Origin: Pseudonocardia sediminis
GTDB lineage: Bacteria > Actinomycetota > Actinomycetes > Mycobacteriales > Pseudonocardiaceae
Direction of reading: 5' to 3'
Length of the DNA stretch: 64,000 nucleotides
Assembly (NCBI RefSeq): GCF_004217185.1
Contig: NZ_SHKL01000001.1
Coordinates: forward strand, 6,136,001 to 6,200,000
A model generated the notes under the pieces. The model was not told where the DNA came from and did not search any database. It saw only the letters and a program-made list of their open reading frames with translations. Below, one piece after another: positions 41,097 to 49,915 of this stretch; the first letter of the stretch is position 1, and each line of letters starts with the position of its first letter. A program made the position numbers and the translations under genes.

Positions 41097-41783
41097 GTGA
41101 AGACGGCACGGGATCGACGCGACAGCCGATGGGACGCCCACCGCGAGCAGCGGCGCGCCCAGCTCGTCGGCGCGGCGATCGGTGCCATCCGCCGCCACGG
41201 CGCCGGCGTCGGGATGGACGACGTCGCCGCGGCCGCCGAGACGTCCAAGACCGTCGTCTACCGGCACTTCGGCGACCGGAGCGGCCTCTACACCGCGGTG
41301 TGCGAGTCCGTCGCGGCCGTACTGCTGGGAGAGATCCGCAGCGCCACCATCGAGGCGATGGGCGCCCCGGACGGTGGGCCGCGCGCCGCGGTCTCCGCCG
41401 GGATCGACGCCTACCTCAGGCTGATCGAGTCCGACCCCGAGCTGTACCGCTTCGTCGTCCACCGGCCGTTGCTCACCCAGCCCACCGGGTCGCGGACGGC
41501 GTCGCCACCGCAGTCAGCCGATCCGGTGAACGACCTGGTCACCGTCATCGGCGACGAGATCGCGACGGTCATCGGCGACCGCCTGCGCAGCACCGGGAAC
41601 GAACCGGGCGACGCCGCCCGCCCCTGGGGCCACGCGATCGTCGGCCTGGTCCGCGGCGCGGCGGACGACTGGCTGATCCGGCCGAACGGGATGACCCGTG
41701 AACGGCTCGCCACACACCTCACCGACCTGGCCTGGTCCGGACTCTCCGGCCTGGCACCGCATGTGCAGGAGGACCACGCATGA
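41097..41783 (+). CDS. TetR/AcrR family regulator
   Basis: A 228-residue protein. The N-terminal helix-turn-helix (about 20-65) contains VGMDDVAAAAETSKTVVYRHFGDRSGLY, the TetR hallmark. The C-terminal ligand domain is helical, with YRFVVHRPLL typical of a lipid-linked actinomycete subgroup. GTG 41097 appears leaderless. The stop overlaps the acyl-CoA oxidase start by 4 nt, so it should control its own operon and the divergent thiolase operon, probably responding to an acyl-CoA. This is inferred from location. Confidence 0.88.
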   Translation: MKTARDRRDSRWDAHREQRRAQLVGAAIGAIRRHGAGVGMDDVAAAAETSKTVVYRHFGDRSGLYTAVCESVAAVLLGEIRSATIEAMGAPDGGPRAAVSAGIDAYLRLIESDPELYRFVVHRPLLTQPTGSRTASPPQSADPVNDLVTVIGDEIATVIGDRLRSTGNEPGDAARPWGHAIVGLVRGAADDWLIRPNGMTRERLATHLTDLAWSGLSGLAPHVQEDHA

Positions 41784-43774
41784 CCCGCACCCCCGTCCCC
41801 GCTCCCTCCGTCGACGCCCTGCGCCACGTCGTCGACGGGCGGTGGGCGAACGTCCGCGACGAGACCCGCGAGGAGATGGGCCGCCACGGCCTGTCCGCGG
41901 ACCCGGACTTCACCTCCGAGCAGTACCGCGCCTGGGTGCTCGAAGCGCTCAAGGTGCTCGTCGCCTCCGGCCGCCCGCACACCGGCTTCGACCCGTCCGT
42001 CGGCGGGAAGGGCGACGTCGGCGGCGTCGTCACCTCGTTCGCGATGCTCGCCTACGGCGACCTGTCGCTGCTGGTCAAGGCCGGCGTCCAGTGGGGCCTG
42101 TTCGGCGGCGCCGTGCAGGTGCTCGGCACCGCGCGTCACCACGACCGGTACCTGCGCAGCATCATCGACGGCGAGCTGCTCGGCTGCTTCGCGATGACCG
42201 AGACCGGTCACGGCTCGGACGTGCAGCACCTGCACACCACGGCGACCTACGACCGCGCCACCGAGGAGTTCGTGATCGACACCCCGCACCCGGGGGCACG
42301 CAAGGACTACATCGGCAACGCCGCCCGCGACGGCCGGATGGCGGTCGTGTTCGCGCAGCTGGTCATCGGCGACCAGAAGCCCGGCGTGCACGCGTTCCTC
42401 GTCCCCCTGCGCGACGAGAACGGCACCGTCCTGCCCGGCGTCGAGGTCACCGACGACGGCCGCAAGGCCGGCCTCAACGGCGTCGACAACGGGCGCCTGG
42501 CGTTCTCCGGCGTCCGCATCCCGCGCGAGAACCTGCTCAACCACTTCGCCGACGTCGCCGCGGACGGCACGTACTCCAGCTCGATCGAGAACGAGACCGC
42601 CCGCTTCTTCACCATGCTCGGCACGCTGGTGCGGGGCCGGATCAGCGTCGCCGGCGGTGCCGGTGCGGCCGCCCAGAAGGCCCTGACGCTGGCGATCCGC
42701 TACGGCGAGCAGCGCCGCCAGTTCACGAACCCGTCCACCGGCGAGGAGACCGCCGTCCTGGACTACCTGGTGCACCAGCGCAAGCTGCTGCCCGCGCTGG
42801 CCACCAGCTACGCGCTGCAGTTCACCCAGGACGACCTGGTGGCGCGGATGCACGAGATCCAGGCGCCGGGCAAGCCGAAGGCCGGCGCGCGGGAGCAGCG
42901 CCAGCTCGAGCAGTCCGCGGCCGGGATCAAGGCGATCGCGACCTGGCACGCCACCGCGACGATCCAGACCTGCCGGGAGGCCTGCGGCGGCGCGGGCTAC
43001 CTGGAGGAGAACCTGCTGCCGGCGCTCAAGGCCGACACCGACGTGTTCACCACGTTCGAGGGCGACAACACCGTCCTGCTGCAGCTGCTGGCCAAGGAGC
43101 TGCTCTCGGACTACGGCCGGACGATCAAGAAGGGCAACCCGCTCGGGATCGCCCCGCTGCTCGGCCGCCAGCTCGCCAGCGTCGGAGCGGAGAGGACCGG
43201 GCTCGCGTCGCTGCTACGCCGGATCCCGGGCGTCGCGCTCGACCTGGGCGACCGTAAGAGGCGCACCGCGCTGCTGCGGACGCGCCGCGAGGACACCCTG
43301 GCCACCGCGATCCGCCACCTCGCCCCCGCGATGCGCAAGGGCAACGACGAGTTCGCGGTGTTCAACGCCTCGCAGGACCTGCTGCTCACCGCGGCCCGCG
43401 CGCACGTCGACGCGCTGGTGGAGGAGTCGTTCCGCAACGCCATCGTCCGTACGACCGAGAGCAGCGAACGCGGAACGAGCATGGGCACCGACGCGTCGGT
43501 GAAGGGCCTGCTCGAGCGGGTCTACGACCTGCACGTGCTCTCGGTGATCGACCGCGAGCGCGCCTGGTACCTGGAGACCGGACGCCTGACCGCGGCCGAG
43601 TCGCAGACGATCCGCCCGCTGGTCAACGAGCTGTGCGTCGAGCTGCGCCCGCACGCCCGGCTGCTGACCGACGCGTTCGGCATCCCGGAGGGGTGGCTCT
43701 CCGCCCCGATGCTGGACGGCCCCGCCCCGCTCCCGGTCGAGGCCGGCGTCGCCGACGTGGTGGCCGCCGGCTGA
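41780..43774 (+). CDS. Acyl-CoA oxidase/dehydrogenase family protein
   Basis: The 664 residues are much longer than a standard 380-residue acyl-CoA dehydrogenase. The core resembles peroxisomal acyl-CoA oxidases: GCFAMTETGHGSDVQHLHTT, YDRATEEFVIDTPH, PGVHAFLVPLRD, the CGGAGY turn and TTFEGDNTVLLQ, whose Glu is the expected base. A C-terminal helical domain of about 200 residues follows. It should oxidise acyl-CoA to enoyl-CoA, possibly passing electrons to O2. Coupled to the TetR gene. With the divergent thiolase, reductase and hydratase it completes one turn of beta-oxidation. Confidence 0.85.
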   Translation: MTRTPVPAPSVDALRHVVDGRWANVRDETREEMGRHGLSADPDFTSEQYRAWVLEALKVLVASGRPHTGFDPSVGGKGDVGGVVTSFAMLAYGDLSLLVKAGVQWGLFGGAVQVLGTARHHDRYLRSIIDGELLGCFAMTETGHGSDVQHLHTTATYDRATEEFVIDTPHPGARKDYIGNAARDGRMAVVFAQLVIGDQKPGVHAFLVPLRDENGTVLPGVEVTDDGRKAGLNGVDNGRLAFSGVRIPRENLLNHFADVAADGTYSSSIENETARFFTMLGTLVRGRISVAGGAGAAAQKALTLAIRYGEQRRQFTNPSTGEETAVLDYLVHQRKLLPALATSYALQFTQDDLVARMHEIQAPGKPKAGAREQRQLEQSAAGIKAIATWHATATIQTCREACGGAGYLEENLLPALKADTDVFTTFEGDNTVLLQLLAKELLSDYGRTIKKGNPLGIAPLLGRQLASVGAERTGLASLLRRIPGVALDLGDRKRRTALLRTRREDTLATAIRHLAPAMRKGNDEFAVFNASQDLLLTAARAHVDALVEESFRNAIVRTTESSERGTSMGTDASVKGLLERVYDLHVLSVIDRERAWYLETGRLTAAESQTIRPLVNELCVELRPHARLLTDAFGIPEGWLSAPMLDGPAPLPVEAGVADVVAAG

Positions 43775-43808
43775 CCCGGTCCAGCCGGCCGGCCGAAGGG
43801 CGGGTCAC

Positions 43809-43857
43809 GATCCGCACCCCTGCCGTCGATCCGCACGCCGTGCAGGGGGTGCGGATC
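43809..43857. repeat. Inverted repeat, GATCCGCACCCCTGC family, copy 1
   Basis: GATCCGCACCCCTGC (43809-43823) faces its complement at 43842-43857, which has one extra G. A third half site, GGTGCGGATCGGG, follows about 10 nt later. The same arrangement recurs at 55559-55624. Confidence 0.65.
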
Positions 43858-43961
43858 GTCGGACGTGGTGCGGATCGGGCCGTCGGGGTTCCGGATCACT
43901 GCTAACGATCACCGGGACGGCGACGAGCGTTCGATCATGATCTCGAGAACAGCCGCGCACC

Positions 43962-44396
43962 GTGGCGCTGCGGTCGCCGCTCGCCCTCGCCACCCTGTCC
44001 ACGACCCTCGGGTGCGGTGGCCCGGCCGCCGACCCGGCCGTGGCCCCGACGTCGGCGGCGCCGGTGTCCGCAGCCCCGGCGGCCACCACCGCGCCGCCGG
44101 CGACCACACCCGCGGAGGACCCCGCCGGGACGGACGCGACGGCGGTGGAGGCACCGCTGGATCCGGGTGAGGGCTCGGTCGACGGGCCCGACGTCGCCCG
44201 GAGCGTCTCGGACCAGCTCACCAAGGTCGTCGGCCGGTCGCCCGACTCGGTGACGTGCCCGAACCTGCTCGCGAAGGTCGGAACGGCGATCCGCTGTGAG
44301 CTTGTCGACGGCGCCGACCGCTACGGCGTGACCGTGACCTCGGTCGAGGGGACCGACGTCGCGTTCGACATCAAGGTCGACGACCAGGTCTCCTGA
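43962..44396 (+). CDS. DUF4333 domain lipoprotein, 5' end possibly frameshifted
   Basis: The 144-residue frame from GTG 43962 starts with a short hydrophobic stretch ending in a lipobox-like TLGCGG (Cys at residue 18). A 45-residue Ala/Pro/Thr linker follows, then a DUF4333-like domain (about 78-144) with VTCPNLLAKVGTAIRCELVDG, whose two Cys probably pair. The signal is oddly short and lacks a start site. An ATG at 43937 in the +1 frame encodes MISRTAAHR, a better n-region, so a 1-nt frameshift near 43955 may have split the signal peptide. Probably an envelope lipoprotein of unknown role. Confidence 0.6.
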   Translation: MALRSPLALATLSTTLGCGGPAADPAVAPTSAAPVSAAPAATTAPPATTPAEDPAGTDATAVEAPLDPGEGSVDGPDVARSVSDQLTKVVGRSPDSVTCPNLLAKVGTAIRCELVDGADRYGVTVTSVEGTDVAFDIKVDDQVS

Positions 44397-44556
44397 CCCC
44401 GGGTCCGCGGGCCGATCCGGGATGGACGTCCGTCCGGGACCGGTGTGAGCGGCGCGTGCCGGGCGACACCGGGCGAGCCCGTTCGACGCTCCTTAGACTG
44501 GGGCACAAGGTCGGGAACCACCCGCTTCCCGTCGTCCCACAGTCTGGCGAGGTTTC

Positions 44557-46869
44557 GTGTCCACACCCCCCATCGACCCGTCACTCGACCACGCGGTCGC
44601 CGAGGACGAGGGCCTCTCGGTCTCCGAGCGGAAGACCTACGCCGCGGGCATCCCCGCCGTCGCGGTCAGCATGATCCGGTCGCTGCGCCAGCAGGGTCCG
44701 AAGAAGACGGCCAAGAACCTGCTCACGCTCAACCAGGTCGACGGTTTCGACTGCATGAGCTGCGCGTGGCCGGACCCGGCACCGGGCGAGCGGCACACCG
44801 CGGAGTTCTGCGAGAACGGCGCGAAGGCCGTCGCGTGGGAGGGCCAGCGCGCCGAGGTCGGGCCGGAGTTCTTCGCCCGGCACTCGATCGACGACCTCGC
44901 CACCCGCACCGGGTTCTGGCTGGAGAGCCAGGGCCGGCTGACGCACCCGATGGTGCGCCGGGGCGGTGGGAGCCACTACGAGCCGATCTCGTGGGAGGAC
45001 GCGTTCGACCTGGTCGGGGAGCACCTGAACGCCCTGGACAGCCCGGACGAGGCGGTGTTCTACACCTCCGGCCGCGCGTCGAACGAGGCCGCGTTCGTCT
45101 ACCAGCTCTTCTCCCGCGCCTACGGCACGAACAACCTGCCCGACTGCTCGAACATGTGTCACGAGTCGACCTCGGTCGGCCTGGCGCAGGCGATCGGCGT
45201 CGGCAAGGGCTCGGTCAGCCTGCAGGACATGCACGAGGCGGACCTGATCGTCATCTCCGGCCAGAACCCGGGCACGAACCACCCGCGGATGCTCTCCGCG
45301 CTGGAGATCGCCAAGAAGAACGGCGCGCGGATCCTGGCGATCAACCCGCTGCGTGAGGCCGGGCTGATCGAGTTCAAGAACCCGCAGTCGCCGACCGGCG
45401 TCGTCCGGGGCACCGATCTCGCCGACGAGTTCCTGCAGATCCGCTCGGACGGCGACCTCGCGCTCTGGCAGGCGTTCGGGCACCTGCTGCTGGCCAAGGA
45501 GGAGCTCGAGCCGGGCAGCGTCGTCGACCGTGACTTCGTCGAGCGGCACACGAACGGCTTCGACGCCTACGCCAAGCACGTCGCCGACCTCGACCGCGAG
45601 CTCGTCTGCACCGCGACCGGCCTCGAGTGGTCGCAGATCGAGCGCGCCGCGGACATGCTCGCGAGCTCCAAGCGGATCATCAACTGCTGGGCGATGGGCA
45701 TCACCCAGCACCGCAACGCCGTCGCGACGATCAAGGAGTTCGTCAACGTCGCCCTGCTCCAGGGCATGATCGGCAAGCCGGGCGCGGGCCTGTGCCCGGT
45801 CCGCGGGCACTCCAACGTGCAGGGCGACCGCACGATGGGCATCTGGGAGCAGGTCGCCGACGAGTTCCTGGACGCGATCCGCGACGAGTTCGGCTTCGAG
45901 CCCCCGCGCGAGCACGGCTACGACGCGATCGCGTCGGTGCAGGCCCTGCGCGACGGCCGGGCGTCGGTGTTCGTCGGCCTCGGCGGCAACTTCGCCCAGG
46001 CCATGTCCGACACCGAGGTCACCGAGAAGGCGCTGGCGTCCTGCCGGCTCACCGTGCAGATCTCGACCAAGCTCAACCGGAGCCACCTCACGGCCGGGAC
46101 CGACGCGCTCATCCTGCCCGCGCTGGGCCGCACCGAGAAGGACCTGACGGGCGGCCGCGAGCAGCGGGTCACCGTCGAGGACTCGATGTCGGCGGTGCAC
46201 GCCTCCCGCGGGCGGTCCACCCCGATCGGCGAGCTGCTGCGCTCCGAGGTCGACATCCTGTGCGGGATCGCCCGCGCCACCCTCGGCGAGAAGCACGGCA
46301 TCCCGTGGGCGTCGTTCGCCGCGGACTACGACCGGATCCGGGACCGGATCGGGCGCGTCGTGCCGGGCTGCGAGGCCTACACCGAGAAGGTCGCCCGCCG
46401 CGGCGGCTTCACCCTCGCCCACCCGCCGCGCGACTCGCGGACGTTCCCGACCGAGTCCGGCTTCGCCGAGTTCACCGTCAGCCCGACCGTGGTCGCCTCG
46501 GTGCCCGAGGGCCGGCTGGTGCTGCAGACGATGCGCAGCCACGACCAGTTCAACACCACGATCTACGGCCTCGACGACCGCTACCGCGGCATCCACAACG
46601 GACGCCGGGTCGTGTTCATCTCGGCCGAGGACCTGCGTGAGCTGGGCTACGCCGACGGGGACCGGGTGAACCTGGTCGGTGAGTGGACCGACGGCGTGGA
46701 GCGCCGCGCCGACGACTTCCGGCTGGTCACCTACTCGACGCCGAAGGGCTGCGTGGCCGCCTACTACCCGGAGACGAACCCGCTGATCCCGCTGGACTCG
46801 TTCTCCGACCAGAGCCGCACGCCGACGTCGAAGTGGGTCGTCGTCCGCCTGGAGCCCGCCACCGTCTGA
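44557..46869 (+). CDS. FdhF/YdeP family molybdopterin oxidoreductase
   Basis: A 770-residue member of the DMSO reductase superfamily. FDCMSCAWPDP (Cys66, Cys69) and FCENG give a Cys set for an Fe-S cluster. SNMCHESTSVGL holds the likely Mo-ligand Cys, and ISGQNPGTNHPRML, NPLREAGL and the C-terminal MRSHDQFNTTIYG bind the pterin. YdeP-type proteins are linked to acid resistance in enterics and are otherwise uncharacterised; formate dehydrogenase activity is not assured. GTG 44557 has GAGG about 6 nt upstream. No FdhD or electron-transfer subunit gene is adjacent. It ends 3 nt before a convergent gene. Confidence 0.88.
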   Translation: MSTPPIDPSLDHAVAEDEGLSVSERKTYAAGIPAVAVSMIRSLRQQGPKKTAKNLLTLNQVDGFDCMSCAWPDPAPGERHTAEFCENGAKAVAWEGQRAEVGPEFFARHSIDDLATRTGFWLESQGRLTHPMVRRGGGSHYEPISWEDAFDLVGEHLNALDSPDEAVFYTSGRASNEAAFVYQLFSRAYGTNNLPDCSNMCHESTSVGLAQAIGVGKGSVSLQDMHEADLIVISGQNPGTNHPRMLSALEIAKKNGARILAINPLREAGLIEFKNPQSPTGVVRGTDLADEFLQIRSDGDLALWQAFGHLLLAKEELEPGSVVDRDFVERHTNGFDAYAKHVADLDRELVCTATGLEWSQIERAADMLASSKRIINCWAMGITQHRNAVATIKEFVNVALLQGMIGKPGAGLCPVRGHSNVQGDRTMGIWEQVADEFLDAIRDEFGFEPPREHGYDAIASVQALRDGRASVFVGLGGNFAQAMSDTEVTEKALASCRLTVQISTKLNRSHLTAGTDALILPALGRTEKDLTGGREQRVTVEDSMSAVHASRGRSTPIGELLRSEVDILCGIARATLGEKHGIPWASFAADYDRIRDRIGRVVPGCEAYTEKVARRGGFTLAHPPRDSRTFPTESGFAEFTVSPTVVASVPEGRLVLQTMRSHDQFNTTIYGLDDRYRGIHNGRRVVFISAEDLRELGYADGDRVNLVGEWTDGVERRADDFRLVTYSTPKGCVAAYYPETNPLIPLDSFSDQSRTPTSKWVVVRLEPATV

Positions 46870-46872
46870 CGC

Positions 46873-48195
46873 CTACGGGCCCAGCACGCGCGCGACGTGC
46901 GAATTGGTGAAGCGGCGGTCCGGGTCCAGGCGGTCCCGGACCGCGGCGAAGCGGTCCCAGGCCGGGTACAGCGGGGCGAGCTCGGAGGCGTCGAGCAGGT
47001 GCCGCTTGCCCCAGTGCGGTCGCCCGCCGAACGACCGCGCGATGTCGCCGACGGCCCGGAAGTAGGGCTCCCACGCCATCCCGCGGTACACGTGCGCGGC
47101 GACGTAGACGCTCTCGCGGTCCCAGGCCGGGCTGAGGAACGCGTCGGTGTCGGCGGCGGCGAACCGGACCTCGATCGGGAAGTTGACGTCGTGCCGGCTG
47201 CCGGCGAGGTGGATCGCGCGGACGGCGTCGTGCGCGGCCGCCCGCGGCATCGCCCACTCGGTCTCGGTGAAGCGCACCGAGCGCCGGGTGCCGAACACGC
47301 GGTGGCTGACGTCGGTGCGCTCGGCCGGGCGCAGCGCGGCGACGGCGGCGCGGTTGAGCAGCGGGATCGCCGCCGGCGCGGCGCGTCCGGCCCGGCTCGC
47401 CACGTCCAGGGCCCCGTTCTGCAGCAGCGTCTCGTCGACCCAGCGCGAGAGCCGTCCCTGCGGCGCGGGCGGGTCGCCGGTCCGGTCGTTGATCCGCATC
47501 AGCGCCGTCGCGGTGTGCGGGAACAGGTGGAACTCGACGTGGTCGTGGGCGCGGACGAGGTCGTCGAGGCCGAACAACGCCTCGGCCAGCGGCATCGGCC
47601 GGTCCCGGGCGTGCAGCCGGAACGCGGGCACGACGTCGAGCCCGACGGCGGTCACGACGCCCAGCGCGCCGAGTGACACCCGGGCCGCGGCGAGGGTCTC
47701 CGGGTCGTCGCCGCTCAGGGTGTGCACCGTGCCGTCGGCGGTGACCAGCTCCAGGCTCGTGACGCGGGTGGCGAGGTTGCCGAACGCGAGTCCCGTGCCG
47801 TGGGTGGCGGTGGCGATCGCGCCGCCGATCGTCTGGGCGTCGATGTCACCGAGGTTGGGCAGGGCCAGCCCGTGCCCGTCGAGCAGGCGGTTGAGCTCGG
47901 CCAGCACCGTTCCCGCCCCGACGACGACGTCTGCCCCGGACGGGCCGTGCCGCACCGACCGGATCCCGGACAGGTTCTCCAGCGAGATCAGTAGGCCGTC
48001 GGTGGGGACCAGGTCGCCGAACGAGTGCCCGCTGCCCGCCACGCGGACCGTCAGTCCCCGTTCGCCGGCCCACCGGAGCGCCTCGGCCACCGCGGCGGTG
48101 TCCGGCGGGGCGGCCCGGTGGAACGGACGGCACGTCTGGTCTCCGGCCCAGTTCCGCCACCGCACCACGGACGGTGATCCTACGGCCACGCGCAC
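46873..48195 (-). CDS. D-arabinono-1,4-lactone/L-gulonolactone oxidase-like flavoprotein
   Basis: A 440-residue VAO-type FAD enzyme. The N-terminal FAD domain has VRVAGSGHSFGDL, NLGDIDAQTIGGAIATATHGTG (the His that may carry FAD) and SLGALGVVTAVGLDV. The C-terminal ALO domain has the conserved HWGKRHLL near residue 393. These enzymes oxidise sugar lactones with O2 or another acceptor. GTG 48195 begins the protein; a second in-frame GTG lies two codons downstream. It diverges from the MmpS-like gene across a 128-bp region with a perfect palindrome. Confidence 0.88.
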   Translation of the reverse strand: MRVAVGSPSVVRWRNWAGDQTCRPFHRAAPPDTAAVAEALRWAGERGLTVRVAGSGHSFGDLVPTDGLLISLENLSGIRSVRHGPSGADVVVGAGTVLAELNRLLDGHGLALPNLGDIDAQTIGGAIATATHGTGLAFGNLATRVTSLELVTADGTVHTLSGDDPETLAAARVSLGALGVVTAVGLDVVPAFRLHARDRPMPLAEALFGLDDLVRAHDHVEFHLFPHTATALMRINDRTGDPPAPQGRLSRWVDETLLQNGALDVASRAGRAAPAAIPLLNRAAVAALRPAERTDVSHRVFGTRRSVRFTETEWAMPRAAAHDAVRAIHLAGSRHDVNFPIEVRFAAADTDAFLSPAWDRESVYVAAHVYRGMAWEPYFRAVGDIARSFGGRPHWGKRHLLDASELAPLYPAWDRFAAVRDRLDPDRRFTNSHVARVLGP

Positions 48196-48241
48196 CCGTC
48201 CGGGTGTATCCCGTCGTCACTACTGATGACGTCGCCCGACC

Positions 48242-48255
48242 TGCCGTTAACGGCA
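48242..48255. promoter_or_regulatory. Perfect 14-bp palindrome in divergent promoter
   Basis: TGCCGTTAACGGCA (48242-48255) is fully symmetric and lies between the lactone oxidase and MmpS-like genes. A second imperfect dyad, GTCACTACTGATGAC, lies about 15 bp to its left. TTAAC is rare in this genome. It is a probable operator; the regulator is unknown. Confidence 0.45.
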
Positions 48256-48323
48256 TTCGGCCCAGCAGCGCTAGTCCGGTATGTCGGTCGTCGGGGACCG
48301 GCCTTTCCCACCGGAGGACCACG

Positions 48324-49406
48324 ATGGCCAGGACGTCCACCAAGACCGGCCCACGACGGGCGACGGGCACCACCACCCAGAGCCCGTGGCCGACACGGCG
48401 CGAGCGTGAGGGCGGCGTCGCCCGCCGCATCCTCGACGCGACGGTCACCGACCGGATCCCGGCCCTCGGCCCGCTGCCGCGCCACGCCCTGATCCCGCAG
48501 CAGCGCCCGGCGCCCGCGTCCCCGGCTTCGGCGGCCCCGGCTCCCGCGGCCCCGGCGCCGGTGCCGCGTCCGGGCGCGGTGCCGCAGGTGTCGACCTCAC
48601 CGGCCCAGGCCCGCTCGGACGCCGCGGCGGACGCGCTGCTGGCGTCGGTCCCGCCGTTCGGCACCCCGCCCTTCGGCACCCGCGGCGCCGTCACCCCGCC
48701 CGCGGCGGCCCGTCCCCAGCACCACCGCGCGGTCCCCGGCGCGCAGCCGCAGTGGGCCCACCAGCTCGCCCCGATCGCGCCGCGCAACGGCTTCGGCATC
48801 ACCGCCCTGTGCCTGGCCCTGGTCGGGCTGCCGTTCGCACTGATCCCGCTGACCGGCGTCCTCGGGGCGCTGCTGGGCGCGCTCGCCGTCGTGTTCGGCC
48901 TGCTGGGCTGGTCGCGGGCCCGGCGGCAGGTGGCGACGAACCGGACGATGTCGGTGGTCGGGACCGCCCTCGGCCTGCTCACCCTCGGCCTCGGCGTCGC
49001 CGGGCTGGTGATCCTCGTCCGGGCCACCGGGGCGCTCGTCGGCGACCTGGAGGACCTCGGGGTGCAGGTCCCGTCCGTCGCCCCGGCCGCCGCCGAGACC
49101 TCGACCGGTGGGCCGGCGTACTCGTTCAAGCTCTCCGGCAGCGCCCCCGGCGCGACGGTGATGTGGAGCGTCGACGGCTCGTCCGGCGGCGACCAGGCCA
49201 CCCGGCTCCCGTGGGAGCGCGCGGTCAGCGGCGAGCAGGACGGCTACGGCACCACCTCGTTGACCGCCTACACGAACCCCGGCTCCGGCGGCGACCTGAC
49301 CTGCACGATCGTCGGCAGCGACGGCCGGGTGCTGGACACCCGCACCGCGACACCCACCGGCGGCGCCGCCGGCTCGGCCGCGGTCACCTGCAGCGCGCTG
49401 GGCTGA
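48324..49406 (+). CDS. DUF4190-like membrane protein with MmpS-like extracellular domain
   Basis: The protein has 360 residues. Residues 1-145 are a Pro/Ala-rich, basic cytoplasmic tail. Residues 150-235 contain two transmembrane helices separated by GWSRARRQVATNRTMSVVG, the DUF4190 layout. Residues 262-360 resemble the MmpS beta-sandwich (AYSFKLSGSAPGATVMWSVDG, then LPWERAV, SLTAYTN, LTCTIVGSDG). MmpS proteins assist RND lipid exporters and normally have one helix, so this fusion is unusual. GGAGG lies 6 nt before the ATG. The small membrane protein gene follows after 27 nt. Confidence 0.7.
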   Translation: MARTSTKTGPRRATGTTTQSPWPTRREREGGVARRILDATVTDRIPALGPLPRHALIPQQRPAPASPASAAPAPAAPAPVPRPGAVPQVSTSPAQARSDAAADALLASVPPFGTPPFGTRGAVTPPAAARPQHHRAVPGAQPQWAHQLAPIAPRNGFGITALCLALVGLPFALIPLTGVLGALLGALAVVFGLLGWSRARRQVATNRTMSVVGTALGLLTLGLGVAGLVILVRATGALVGDLEDLGVQVPSVAPAAAETSTGGPAYSFKLSGSAPGATVMWSVDGSSGGDQATRLPWERAVSGEQDGYGTTSLTAYTNPGSGGDLTCTIVGSDGRVLDTRTATPTGGAAGSAAVTCSALG

Positions 49407-49433
49407 GGCGAGGAGACGACGAGGACGAGACCG

Positions 49434-49808
49434 ATGACGACCTCGCTGCCGCCCCGGCCGGGACCGCGCCACGCCCTGCCCGCGGACCGACCGTCCCCGA
49501 CGACGGTCCGTCCCGCGGTCCCCCGCCCGCGCCCCTGCCCCGAACGCCCTCCGGTCGGATCGCTGCGGGCCGCCGCGCCCGCCGTACCGCTCCCGGCCCG
49601 GCGGCGGTCGCGCCGGGCCCGGACCGTCGCGCTGGTCGGGACCGCCGTCCTGGCCCTCGGGCTGGCCGGCACCGTCGTCGTCGCCCGGTCGAGCCCCGCG
49701 GTGGCCGACGACCTGCGCCGTCTCGACGTCCCGATCCCGTTCGTCAGCACCAGCGCCCCGTCGACGACGACCGTGCCCTCCACACCGACCGTGCCGACGG
49801 CCTCCTGA
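49434..49808 (+). CDS. Small single-pass membrane protein, unknown function
   Basis: A 124-residue protein: a Pro/Arg-rich N-terminus of about 55 residues with RRRSRRAR, one transmembrane helix (about 62-83) and a Ser/Thr/Pro-rich outer tail rich in TTV and TPTV. The positive-inside rule puts the N-terminus in the cytoplasm. Its layout mimics the first half of the neighbouring MmpS-like protein, with which it probably shares an mRNA. Weak GAGGACGAG precedes the ATG. I do not recognise a family. Confidence 0.6.
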   Translation: MTTSLPPRPGPRHALPADRPSPTTVRPAVPRPRPCPERPPVGSLRAAAPAVPLPARRRSRRARTVALVGTAVLALGLAGTVVVARSSPAVADDLRRLDVPIPFVSTSAPSTTTVPSTPTVPTAS

Positions 49809-49915
49809 CCCGTCGCTGTGGCCCCGGTCACGATCACCCGATCGGGAATGCCCCCGGCCGGACACCACGTTGAGCGTTACGGGTTCGCACGTGCGTGACC
49901 CGCGAGGGGGAACAC

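Noticed and set aside
44581..46596. A 671-codon frame on the minus strand
   Set aside because: Antisense to the molybdoenzyme gene; no domain motifs.
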